Source: Faecalibacter rhinopitheci (lineage in GTDB: Bacteria; Bacteroidota; Bacteroidia; Flavobacteriales; Weeksellaceae). Taken from it: a stretch of 62,737 nt of DNA. Both the position numbers and the translations under genes were made by a program. Location: the NCBI RefSeq assembly GCF_015234135.1, contig NZ_JADGIK010000009.1, forward strand, positions 1-62,737. The letters are read 5' to 3'. The notes under the pieces are model-generated. The model saw nothing but the letters and a program-made list of their open reading frames with translations, was not told the DNA's origin and made no database searches. The first letter of the stretch is position 1. Each line of letters opens with the position of its first letter. Below, one piece after another: positions 26,747 through 34,994 of the stretch.

Positions 26747-27202
26747 ATGGGATTATTCTCTTTTATTAAAAATGCAGGTTCAAAAGTTTTTGGAGGTTCT
26801 GAATCACCAGAAGAAAAAGCAACTAAAGTTAAAGAACATGTTGCAAAATACAACTTTGATTTATCTAATGTGCAATTTGCAGCAAATGGTGAAACAATTG
26901 TAGTATCTGGACAAGCTTTAAACATTGATGAGAAACAGAAAATTTTAGCAACAGCAGGTAATGTGGAAGGAGTAGAAGGAGTAGAAGATCAATTAACTTT
27001 GAAAACACCTCTTAAAATCGAATTACCAGATATTGCTAAAACAATGTACACTGTAAAAAGTGGAGATTCTTTATCAAAAATTGCAAAAGAAGTTTACGGA
27101 GATCCTATGAAATATCCAGTAATTTTTGAAGCTAATAAACCGATGTTAACAGATCCTGATAAAATTTATCCTGGGCAAGTACTGTATATTCCTCAGGGAT
27201 AA
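26747..27202 (+). CDS. BON-LysM protein (Kbp/YgaU-like potassium-binding protein)
   Basis: The 151-aa protein has an N-terminal BON domain (about 20-85, with VEGVEGVEDQL) and a C-terminal LysM domain (YTVKSGDSLSKIAKEVYGD, about residues 101-150). The architecture and length match Kbp of E. coli, a K+-binding cytosolic stress protein. There is no signal peptide, as in that family. Confidence 0.9.
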   Translation: MGLFSFIKNAGSKVFGGSESPEEKATKVKEHVAKYNFDLSNVQFAANGETIVVSGQALNIDEKQKILATAGNVEGVEGVEDQLTLKTPLKIELPDIAKTMYTVKSGDSLSKIAKEVYGDPMKYPVIFEANKPMLTDPDKIYPGQVLYIPQG

Positions 27203-27230
27203 TAGTTCTAAATAAAATAAATATTAATAA

Positions 27231-27268
27231 AAAAAGCTCTTCGAAAATTCGTTTTCGGAGAGCTTTTT
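27231..27268 (+). terminator. terminator after the BON-LysM gene
   Basis: AAAAAGCTCT-TCGAAAA pairs with TTTTCGG-AGAGCTTTTT (one G-T wobble) around a TTCG tetraloop. Confidence 0.92.
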
Positions 27269-27317
27269 GTTATATATTTACTATGTATAAATTTAATAAC
27301 AATCTATGAAGTAAGTA

Positions 27318-27325
27318 TACTTTTG
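27318..27325 (+). promoter_or_regulatory. possible -7 box for the OmpA-family gene
   Basis: TACTTTTG fits TAnnTTTG and would give a leader of about 90 nt. No -33 element is clear. Confidence 0.35.
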
Positions 27326-27422
27326 GTTCTTATCTACCCACAATATTTTACATTATATGTGTAAGTAATATTGCGGTATATAAGAAGGTTATAAATTCGT
27401 ATTAATGAAATATTAGAATATT

Positions 27423-28265
27423 ATGAAATTTTCAATTTTCCCGTTAGTTTTAATTGCTGGTACTACTATGTTCAGCTGTGTGAGTCAAAAAAAGTATGAC
27501 GAATTATCAAGTCGCTTTAATTCTGTTTATTCAGAAAATCAAGGTTGCCAAACAGAATTAGCTGTTGCTAAATCTAAATTAGCTAACTATGATAACTCTT
27601 ATACTCAATCAGAAAACACTGTTTCTAGTGAACGTGCACAAGTTCGTGAGTTACAAAAATTATTAAATAACTGTATTGAGGGAGGTAATAAGAACGTAGC
27701 GGAATTAGTAAAAGAAATTAACGAATCAAATAAATACATCAAACATTTAGTAGATACTAAAAACAAATCTGACAGTTTGAATATGGTATTAACTAATAAC
27801 TTAACTCGTTCTTTATCTCGTGAAGAGACAAAAGATGTTGATGTACAAGTATTAAAAGGTGTAGTTTATATTTCATTATCTGATAATATGTTATATAAAT
27901 CAGGATCATATGAAATTTCTCCTGCTGCAGGTGAAACGTTAAGTAAAATTGCAAAAATTATTAATGATTACAAAGATTACGATGTGTTAATCGAAGGTAA
28001 TACAGATAATGTGCCAATTAACAAAACTAACATTCGTAACAACTGGGATTTATCTGCTTTACGTGCATCTTCAGTAGTACAAGCTTTACAAAATCAATTT
28101 GGTGTAGATGGAAAACGTATGACAGCTGGTGGTCGTGGAGAATACAATCCTTTAACAACTAATGCAACAGATGCAGGACGTTCTCAAAACCGTCGTACAC
28201 AAATTATTATCTTACCTAAGTTAGATCAATTTATGGAATTAATTGGTCAAGGGCCAAAAGATTAA
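27423..28265 (+). CDS. OmpA-family peptidoglycan-associated lipoprotein
   Basis: The signal sequence ends in a lipobox (TTMFSCVSQKK). A coiled-coil linker spans about residues 30-120. The OmpA C-terminal domain includes DVLIEGNTDNVPI and NWDLSALRASSVVQAL, and RSQNRRTQIIILPK near the end. It would tether the outer membrane to peptidoglycan. Confidence 0.9.
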   Translation: MKFSIFPLVLIAGTTMFSCVSQKKYDELSSRFNSVYSENQGCQTELAVAKSKLANYDNSYTQSENTVSSERAQVRELQKLLNNCIEGGNKNVAELVKEINESNKYIKHLVDTKNKSDSLNMVLTNNLTRSLSREETKDVDVQVLKGVVYISLSDNMLYKSGSYEISPAAGETLSKIAKIINDYKDYDVLIEGNTDNVPINKTNIRNNWDLSALRASSVVQALQNQFGVDGKRMTAGGRGEYNPLTTNATDAGRSQNRRTQIIILPKLDQFMELIGQGPKD

Positions 28266-28307
28266 TATAATTATAAGTTTTTGAATAAAAATCTATATAA
28301 AATATAG

Positions 28308-28335
28308 AAAAAAGCCACTGAAAAGTGGCTTTTTT
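28308..28335 (+). terminator. terminator after the OmpA-family gene
   Basis: The stem AAGCCACT / AGTGGCTT has a GAAA tetraloop and a T-tract. It overlaps a false upstream start of the next gene, supporting the start at 28373. Confidence 0.9.
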
Positions 28336-28372
28336 CGTAACTTTTCCACACTTTTATAATTTAAATAAATCA

Positions 28373-29653
28373 ATGGAATTATATTACTCATTTTCTGTCT
28401 TAATTGTATTAGCATCCATTTTTGCATATGTAAATTTGAGATTTCTAAAACTACCCGGAACTATCGGAATTATGTTGATTGCAATGCTGGTTTCAGTTAC
28501 AATCAGACTAATAGGAGATCAATTCTTCCCAAATGCCACAAAAGAACTTTATGAACTTTTTAATGATTTAGATTTCAATGAAATCTTAATGGGCGCCATG
28601 TTAAATTTTCTATTATTTGCAGGTGCACTTCATGTTAATATAGGAGATCTCAAAAATCAGAAATGGGCTATTATGACTTATGCTACTGTTAGTGTAGTAT
28701 TATCCGCATTTATAGTCTCTGGTTTACTATATTATGCTGCACCATTATTTGGTATTCAAATCCCTTACATATTTTGTTTACTTTTTGGGACTTTAATTTC
28801 CCCTACAGATCCTATCGTTGTATTAGGTATCTTAAAGCAAGCAAAAGTTCCTAAATCTATAGAAACAAAAATTACAGGAGAATCCTTATTTAATGATGGG
28901 GTAGCGGTTGTAATGTTTGCTGTAGTTCTACAAATTGCTACCAATCCTAATTTTGAAGCTACATTTGGTTCTGTTTCTAAATTATTCTTTATAGAATCAG
29001 TTGGAGGTATTTCATTGGGTGCAATATTAGGCTATTCAGCATCAAAATTAATGCAAAAAATTGATGATTATAAAGTGTCGGTTTTAATTACTTTATCAAT
29101 AGTAATGGGAGGGTTTTTAATAGCTCAAGAACTACACTTTTCATCTCCATTGGCAATGGTAATTGCCGGACTTATTATTGGTAATTTTGGTAAATCTGTA
29201 GCAATGTCTAAAGAAACACAAGATTATTTAGGTAAATTTTGGGAATTAATTGATGAAATTATGAATGCCGTTTTATTCCTATTTATTGGATTTGAACTAT
29301 TGTTAATAGATGATATTCTTGATCAAATTCTTTTAGGTATATTATGTATTTTTATTGTATTATTTTCTCGTTTTATTTCAATATTAATTCCATTTAAAAC
29401 ATTATTACGCAAAAATCCATATTCTCCAGGTTCATTACCAGTAATGGTTTGGGGAGGAATTCGTGGAGGAGTTTCAATTGCATTAGTCTTATCTATGCCA
29501 ACAGGAGAATGGAAAGAATTGCTGTTAGAAATTACATATATTGTTGTGTTATTTTCTATTGTTGTGCAAGGATTAACTGTAGGTAAAGTTGCTCATAGAT
29601 TTCTAAAAGATGACGATAATGAAGATGATGAAAAAATCATTAATCAAGATTAA
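28373..29653 (+). CDS. CPA1-family sodium:proton antiporter (NhaP-like)
   Basis: This is a multi-spanning membrane protein with [35 protein letters not shown] and [14 protein letters not shown], which are motifs of the CPA1 exchangers. A longer frame opens at 28325, but that start lies in the upstream terminator, so the ATG at 28373 (MELYYSF) is chosen, giving 426 aa. It ends in an acidic tail (DDDNEDDEK). Role: Na+/H+ exchange and pH or salt homeostasis. Confidence 0.88.
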   Translation: MELYYSFSVLIVLASIFAYVNLRFLKLPGTIGIMLIAMLVSVTIRLIGDQFFPNATKELYELFNDLDFNEILMGAMLNFLLFAGALHVNIGDLKNQKWAIMTYATVSVVLSAFIVSGLLYYAAPLFGIQIPYIFCLLFGTLISPTDPIVVLGILKQAKVPKSIETKITGESLFNDGVAVVMFAVVLQIATNPNFEATFGSVSKLFFIESVGGISLGAILGYSASKLMQKIDDYKVSVLITLSIVMGGFLIAQELHFSSPLAMVIAGLIIGNFGKSVAMSKETQDYLGKFWELIDEIMNAVLFLFIGFELLLIDDILDQILLGILCIFIVLFSRFISILIPFKTLLRKNPYSPGSLPVMVWGGIRGGVSIALVLSMPTGEWKELLLEITYIVVLFSIVVQGLTVGKVAHRFLKDDDNEDDEKIINQD

Positions 29654-29661
29654 CAATAAAT

Positions 29662-29693
29662 AAAAAAGGCGAACCATATGGTTCGCCTTTTTT
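29662..29693. terminator. bidirectional terminator
   Basis: A perfect symmetric hairpin GGCGAACC-ATAT-GGTTCGCC has an A-tract and a T-tract, between convergent genes. Confidence 0.93.
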
Positions 29694-29709
29694 ATTATAC
29701 TATAATATT

Positions 29710-30138
29710 TTAGTGCTTAAATTTTAATAAAAGCATATTTCCTTTGTAGAAGTATAACTCATTTCCTTTTATCTCATAACGGTTAACATCGTCTAAAACA
29801 TGTAAAAAAGAATCTTCAGTTTTAGAATTTGGACAAAGCATTTGTGTACTTGCAATATTTCCAAAAGTGATATTATTGTTATTTAATTCTGCTGTAGTTG
29901 TAAAGTTATTACAACCAGCATATCCACTTACTTTAAATTCATCAGCATCAATTGTTAAAAAAACGTCATTGTTATTAAAACCTTTTACAATTTCATCATC
30001 TTCTAACAATTTCCATGTTGTGTTATAAAGTGTTGATTTCTTCGTGTTTAATATTGAAGCAGACGTTCCAGCTGTGGAACATGAGTTAAATATCAAACTT
30101 GATAAAGCAAAAACAGATAATACTTTTACTAATTTCAT
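29710..30138 (-). CDS. META-domain lipoprotein (HslJ-like)
   Basis: The lipobox is LIFNSCSTAG near residue 20. The META domain has TTWKLLEDDE and FKVSGYAGCNNFTTTAELN, then TQMLCPN. Such proteins are outer-envelope lipoproteins linked to heat or drug tolerance in other bacteria; the function here is unknown. It follows pheT by 17 nt. Confidence 0.85.
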   Translation of the reverse strand: MKLVKVLSVFALSSLIFNSCSTAGTSASILNTKKSTLYNTTWKLLEDDEIVKGFNNNDVFLTIDADEFKVSGYAGCNNFTTTAELNNNNITFGNIASTQMLCPNSKTEDSFLHVLDDVNRYEIKGNELYFYKGNMLLLKFKH

Positions 30139-30155
30139 AGGCTTTTTAATTTATC

Positions 30156-32570
30156 TTATCTCAATTCAGCATTGAATTGAGTTTGGTAAACTTTGATTAA
30201 TTTATTCATTACTCCATCAATTTCTTGATCGCTTAATGTTTTATTTTCATCCTGAATCATAAAGCTTAAGGCATATGATTTTTTACCTGCAGGTAATTTA
30301 TCTCCTTCGTATACGTCGAATAAATTAATACCTTTTAATAAGTTCGTTTTCACAGAACGTGCCGCAAGATATAATTCTTCGTATTTAACTGTCGTGTCTA
30401 ATAATAATGCTAAGTCACGACGAGAAGATGGGAATTTAGAAATGTCTTTGTACGTTAATTTCTGTTCGTTGGCTAACGTTAAAATAGCATCCCAGTTTAA
30501 CTGAGCAAAGTAAACTTCTTGAGAAACTCCAATTTTCTTAGCTAACTTCTTGTTGATAACTCCAATTGTACCTAAAGAAACTTCGTTATTGAAGATTTCG
30601 ATACCGTCAGTGTAATTATCATTATTAGCAGCTTTTTCAGCTGTAATCTCGATTTTAAGACGAACAAAAATTTGTTGAACTAAACCTTTTAAATCAGCGA
30701 AAGAAGCTTTGCGTAAATTTCCTGTCCAAGACTCAGAAGTATAGTTTCCCGATAAAACGATTCCTAAACAACGTTGCTCTTCGTAAACAGAATTTAATTT
30801 ACGGTAAATTTTACCAAACTCAAATAATTTAACGTTTGTATTACGACGGTTTACATTAAACGCAACATTTTCTAATAATCCGTTTAATAATGTACGACGC
30901 ATTACTGCTAAATCAGCTGAAAGTGGATTTAACATTTCTACGCTTTCTCCTTCTGGATAGAAGAATATATTTTCGTATTCTTTTTTCGTTAAAGAGTTGT
31001 TCATGGCTTCGTTGAAACCTGCAGCAGTTAATTGTCTTGCAACAAAATCTTCTGTTTTCTCAGGATCAATAGAAGTTGTAGGAACATATGAGAAAGAGAA
31101 TTTTGATGGAATCTCGATATTATCGTATCCATAAATTCTTAAAATATCTTCAATAATATCTACTTCACGTTGTACATCTACACGGTAAGATGGTACTTCG
31201 ATTGATAAAGTTCCATTATTTTCGTTTAAAATGTTGATGTCTAAAGCAGCTAAAATCGTTTTGATAGTCGCTTCAGGAATTTCAACACCTAATAATTCTT
31301 TAACTTTCGCTAAACGTAAATCGAATTTGAAATTTTCGATTGGTGTTGAGTAAATATCTGTAATATTAGAAGCAATTTCAGCATCTGCTAATTCTACTAA
31401 TAATAAAACCGCTTTTTTCAACGCATCCACTGTAATTGTTGGATCAATTCCACGTTCGAAACGGAAAGAAGCATCTGTATTTAATCCGTGTGCTTTCGCA
31501 CCTTTACGAATTGTTACAGGCTCGAAGTAAGCTGACTCTAAGAAAACATTTTTAGTAGTTTCTGTAATTCCAGAATCTTGTCCACCAAAAACACCAGCCA
31601 TACACATTGGCCCGTTTTCGTTACAGATCATTAATTCGTGACCTTTTAAAGTACGCTCTACGCCGTCTAATGTTGTAAACTTAGTACCTTCAGCTAATTT
31701 TTGAACTGTAACTTTATTTCCTTCAATTTTATCTGCATCAAATGCATGTAAAGGTTGCCCTAAATCGTGTAAAATAAAGTTGGTAATATCTACTACATTG
31801 TTAATTGGTGATAGTCCAATTGTGCGTAATTTATTTTTTAACCAATCTGGAGACTCTTTTACAGTAATATTTTTTAAGTAAACACCAGCGTAACGAGGCG
31901 CAGCTTCAGTATCTGCAACTTCGATAGCGATTGGGTTCGCTCCAAAATCTGTTGTTGGATAAGCCTCTACATTGTAAGAAGTGAAAGATCCGTTAATCTC
32001 ACGTGCTTTGAAAGCAGCGTATAAATCACGAGCAACTCCAAAGTGAGACATTGCGTCTGCACGGTTTGGTGTTAATCCAATTTCGATTAAGTGATCTTCT
32101 TCTTCAACAAAGATTGTTGCTAATGGAGTTCCTGCTACTAAAGCATCGTCCAATACTAAAATTCCTGAGTTATCTTCACCAATTCCTAACTCAACTTCTG
32201 AGCAGATCATTCCGAAAGATTCTTCACCACGAATTTTAGATTTTTTAATTTTAAAATCACCAGGGAAAACAGTTCCAATTGTAGCAACAGGTACAGTTTG
32301 TCCAGCTGCAACGTTTGGCGCACCACATACGATTTGTGTTGCTTGTCCGTCACCTAAGTCAATTTTAGTAACTTTTAATTTATCAGCATTTGGATGAGGT
32401 TGAGTTTCTAAAACTTTACCGACCACAACTGTTTCTAAGTATTCTTTAGCTCCACCTACTTTTTCTACACCTTCTACTTCAAGACCGATATTTGTTAATA
32501 CCGCTGAAATTTCGTCTAAAGAAACTTCAGTATCAATGTAGGTTTTAAGCCAATTATATGAGATTTTCAT
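30156..32570 (-). CDS. pheT: phenylalanyl-tRNA synthetase beta subunit
   Basis: The 804-aa protein is full length. It has the N-terminal tRNA-binding (EMAP-like) domain with HPNADKLKVTKIDLG, the B3/B4 editing domain, the B5 domain, and a C-terminal ferredoxin-like anticodon-binding domain beginning FPSSRRDLALLLD. It charges tRNA-Phe together with PheS, which is not in the window. It lies 31 nt after dnaN. Confidence 0.97.
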   Translation of the reverse strand: MKISYNWLKTYIDTEVSLDEISAVLTNIGLEVEGVEKVGGAKEYLETVVVGKVLETQPHPNADKLKVTKIDLGDGQATQIVCGAPNVAAGQTVPVATIGTVFPGDFKIKKSKIRGEESFGMICSEVELGIGEDNSGILVLDDALVAGTPLATIFVEEEDHLIEIGLTPNRADAMSHFGVARDLYAAFKAREINGSFTSYNVEAYPTTDFGANPIAIEVADTEAAPRYAGVYLKNITVKESPDWLKNKLRTIGLSPINNVVDITNFILHDLGQPLHAFDADKIEGNKVTVQKLAEGTKFTTLDGVERTLKGHELMICNENGPMCMAGVFGGQDSGITETTKNVFLESAYFEPVTIRKGAKAHGLNTDASFRFERGIDPTITVDALKKAVLLLVELADAEIASNITDIYSTPIENFKFDLRLAKVKELLGVEIPEATIKTILAALDINILNENNGTLSIEVPSYRVDVQREVDIIEDILRIYGYDNIEIPSKFSFSYVPTTSIDPEKTEDFVARQLTAAGFNEAMNNSLTKKEYENIFFYPEGESVEMLNPLSADLAVMRRTLLNGLLENVAFNVNRRNTNVKLFEFGKIYRKLNSVYEEQRCLGIVLSGNYTSESWTGNLRKASFADLKGLVQQIFVRLKIEITAEKAANNDNYTDGIEIFNNEVSLGTIGVINKKLAKKIGVSQEVYFAQLNWDAILTLANEQKLTYKDISKFPSSRRDLALLLDTTVKYEELYLAARSVKTNLLKGINLFDVYEGDKLPAGKKSYALSFMIQDENKTLSDQEIDGVMNKLIKVYQTQFNAELR

Positions 32571-32601
32571 TGTTATTTGAAAAATAGATTTTATGAAATG
32601 C

Positions 32602-33720
32602 TTATGCGTTTAACATTACAGGCATTACTAACATTAAGATTTCTTCGCCATCTTCTAAACCATCAACTGGTTTAATAATTCCGGCACGATTTGGTTCAGA
32701 CATTTCTAATGTAATTTCATCAGATTGTAAGTTATTTAACATCTCGATTAAGAAACGTGAGTTGAAACCAATTTGTAAATCTGTTCCGTTGTAATCGCAA
32801 GGTAAACGTTCTTCCGCTTTGTTCGCGAAGTCGATATCTTCTGCAGAAATAGTTAATGAATTTCCGATTAATTTTAAACGAACTTGATTAGTTGTTTTGT
32901 TAGAGAAAATAGCTACTCGTTTTAACGATGTTAAAAATAAATTTCTGTTGATTGTTAAAACGTTTGGATTTTCTTTAGGAATTACCGCTTCATAATTAGG
33001 ATACTTTCCATCGATTAAACGACATGTTAATACGATATTTTGAAAAGAGAAACGAGTATTTGTTTTGTTGTATTCAATGATAACATCATCATTATTACCA
33101 CCTAAAACATTCTTTAATAAGTTTAAAGGTTTCTTCGGCATAATGTATTCAGACGTACCTGCGTTTTCTAAACCTGTACGTGTATATTTCACTAAACGAT
33201 GTGCATCTGTTGCTACGAAACGGAAAATATCATTCTCTGCTTGGAAGAATACACCAGTCATAATTGGGCGTAATTCATCATTACCAGTAGCAAAAATTGT
33301 TTTTAAAATAGCTTCTGATAAAATATTAGCACCAACCGTTGTAGAATTTGCATCTTCAATATCTGGTGTTTGTGGATATTCATTTGCATCTTCAAAAGCT
33401 AATTGGTAATTTCCTTGTTCAGAAACAATTTCCAAAGTATGTCCTTCTTTTTGGATAAAAGTTAAAGGCTGAGCAGGGAAAGTTTTTAACGTATCAGTCA
33501 AGATTTTAGATGGAATTGCAATTTTACCAGTGTCATTTGACTCAACTTCTAAAGTTGTTGAAATTGTCGTTTCTAGATCAGAACCAGTGATAGTTAATTG
33601 ACTTCCGTCTAATTCAAATAAAAAATTGTCAAGAATTGGCAAAGTATTATTTGAATTGATCACTCCACCGATTAAGTTAACATTTTTTAGCAACGTGTTG
33701 CTTGATACAATAAATTTCAT
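32602..33720 (-). CDS. dnaN: DNA polymerase III beta subunit (sliding clamp)
   Basis: The 372-aa protein has the three-domain clamp fold. MKFIVSSNTLLKNVNLIGGVI, FRFVATDAHRLVKYTR and the C-terminal MLVMPVML are typical. dnaN is not next to dnaA or recF here; instead it heads a unit with pheT and the META lipoprotein. Confidence 0.97.
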   Translation of the reverse strand: MKFIVSSNTLLKNVNLIGGVINSNNTLPILDNFLFELDGSQLTITGSDLETTISTTLEVESNDTGKIAIPSKILTDTLKTFPAQPLTFIQKEGHTLEIVSEQGNYQLAFEDANEYPQTPDIEDANSTTVGANILSEAILKTIFATGNDELRPIMTGVFFQAENDIFRFVATDAHRLVKYTRTGLENAGTSEYIMPKKPLNLLKNVLGGNNDDVIIEYNKTNTRFSFQNIVLTCRLIDGKYPNYEAVIPKENPNVLTINRNLFLTSLKRVAIFSNKTTNQVRLKLIGNSLTISAEDIDFANKAEERLPCDYNGTDLQIGFNSRFLIEMLNNLQSDEITLEMSEPNRAGIIKPVDGLEDGEEILMLVMPVMLNA

Positions 33721-33751
33721 ATGTGAAGATTATTTTCCTAGATATATCTAA

Positions 33752-33759
33752 CAAATGTA
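33752..33759 (-). promoter_or_regulatory. -7 box for dnaN
   Basis: The minus strand reads TACATTTG, a match to TAnnTTTG, 32 nt upstream of the dnaN start. Confidence 0.45.
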
Positions 33760-34003
33760 AGAAATAAACCATGAATTTAGAGAGGTCTTATACAATAATT
33801 ATATAAGGAGTTATAAACATATTGTTAATCAATTGGTTGAATGTGTGGTGAAAAATTAAAAAATATTTATAAAATTCACTTAATTTTTAAAACTTCGTGA
33901 TGTAAATTTGTTGTTCAAAAGATTTTTTAACAGAACTTTTTATACAGTATTTACGTTTATCAACTATCTTCAATTATTAACTGCTTTTTAAAAATAAGGT
34001 CAA

Positions 34004-34285
34004 ATGAATATAGAATTAAAGAAGAATGGGAATAATGGCGTATTTGAATTAATTAGTGAGCAAAATATAGCTGTTGGAGAATTAACCTTTGTAATAAAAG
34101 ATAATTCCCAAATGATCATTAATCATACAGGCGTTAATCCTGATTTACGTGGACGTGGATATGCCGAGAAATTAGTGTTAAAAGCAATAGAATTTGCGCG
34201 ACTAAATCACTTAAAAATATTGCCATATTGTTCCTATGTAAGCGTGTATATTAGTAAACATCCAGAAGTTCAAGATATTGTTTAA
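34004..34285 (+). CDS. YidJ/NATD1-type small GNAT acetyltransferase
   Basis: This 93-aa minimal acetyltransferase has GELTFVIKDNSQMIINHTGVNPDLRGRGYAEKLVLKAIEFAR, where RGRGYA is the acetyl-CoA loop, and the C-terminal PYCSYVSVYISKHPE motif of the GCN5-like 'NATD1' family. The substrate is unknown. The carbonic anhydrase gene starts 3 nt downstream. Confidence 0.85.
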   Translation: MNIELKKNGNNGVFELISEQNIAVGELTFVIKDNSQMIINHTGVNPDLRGRGYAEKLVLKAIEFARLNHLKILPYCSYVSVYISKHPEVQDIV

Positions 34286-34288
34286 ATT

Positions 34289-34918
34289 ATGAATTTAGAA
34301 AGAGTATTCGAGCATAACAAAGAATGGATAGACAAAAGATTAGCGCAAGACGTTACATTTTTTGATAAACTTTCAGCAGGACAAAAACCAGAAGTGCTTT
34401 ATATAGGTTGCTCTGATAGTCGTGTAACGGCAGAAGAACTTTTAGGAGCTGAGCCAGGTGAGGTATTTGTGCACCGCAATATTGCCAATATGGTAATCGG
34501 ATTAGATATGAATACAACGTCGGTTTTGGATTATGCAGTAGAGCATTTAAAGGTGAAACACGTAATCGTTTGTGGACATTATAATTGTGGTGGAATTAAA
34601 TCAGCCATGATACCAAAAGATCTAGGTGTAATGAATCCTTGGTTAAGAAATATCCGAGATGTATATCGTTTGCATTCAGAAGAATTAAATGCTATTGATA
34701 ACGAAGGTATGCGTTACAACCGTCTAGTAGAACTTAATGTACAAGAACAATGTGTAAATGTGGTTAAAAATCCGTTTGTACAACGTGCAATGTTAAATGA
34801 AGGTTTGCAAATTCATGGATGGGTTTTCGATTTATTTACCGGAAAATTAATTGATCTTGAATTAGATTTTGAGAAAATATTAATGAATATCAAAGAGATT
34901 TACGACATTACAGAATAA
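34289..34918 (+). CDS. can: beta-class carbonic anhydrase
   Basis: The zinc ligands are visible: YIGCSDSRV (Cys with the Asp-Arg dyad) and VIVCGHYNCGGI (His and Cys). At 209 aa it is typical of the family. It interconverts CO2 and bicarbonate in the cytoplasm and is probably co-transcribed with the small acetyltransferase. Confidence 0.95.
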   Translation: MNLERVFEHNKEWIDKRLAQDVTFFDKLSAGQKPEVLYIGCSDSRVTAEELLGAEPGEVFVHRNIANMVIGLDMNTTSVLDYAVEHLKVKHVIVCGHYNCGGIKSAMIPKDLGVMNPWLRNIRDVYRLHSEELNAIDNEGMRYNRLVELNVQEQCVNVVKNPFVQRAMLNEGLQIHGWVFDLFTGKLIDLELDFEKILMNIKEIYDITE

Positions 34919-34994
34919 CTATTTTAACATAGGTTTAAGATTTGGTTTAAAATTTGTTGTGTATTATCTACCAATGAATTAACCAACCTCAACT

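Noticed and set aside
28325-28372. Upstream start of the Na+/H+ antiporter
   Set aside because: These 16 codons overlap the T-tract of the preceding terminator and encode no conserved sequence; the ATG at 28373 fits the family.
33721-34003. Possible replication origin next to dnaN
   Set aside because: No TTATCCACA-type DnaA boxes or dnaA/recF genes are present; dnaN is followed by pheT. The region looks like an ordinary divergent promoter spacer.
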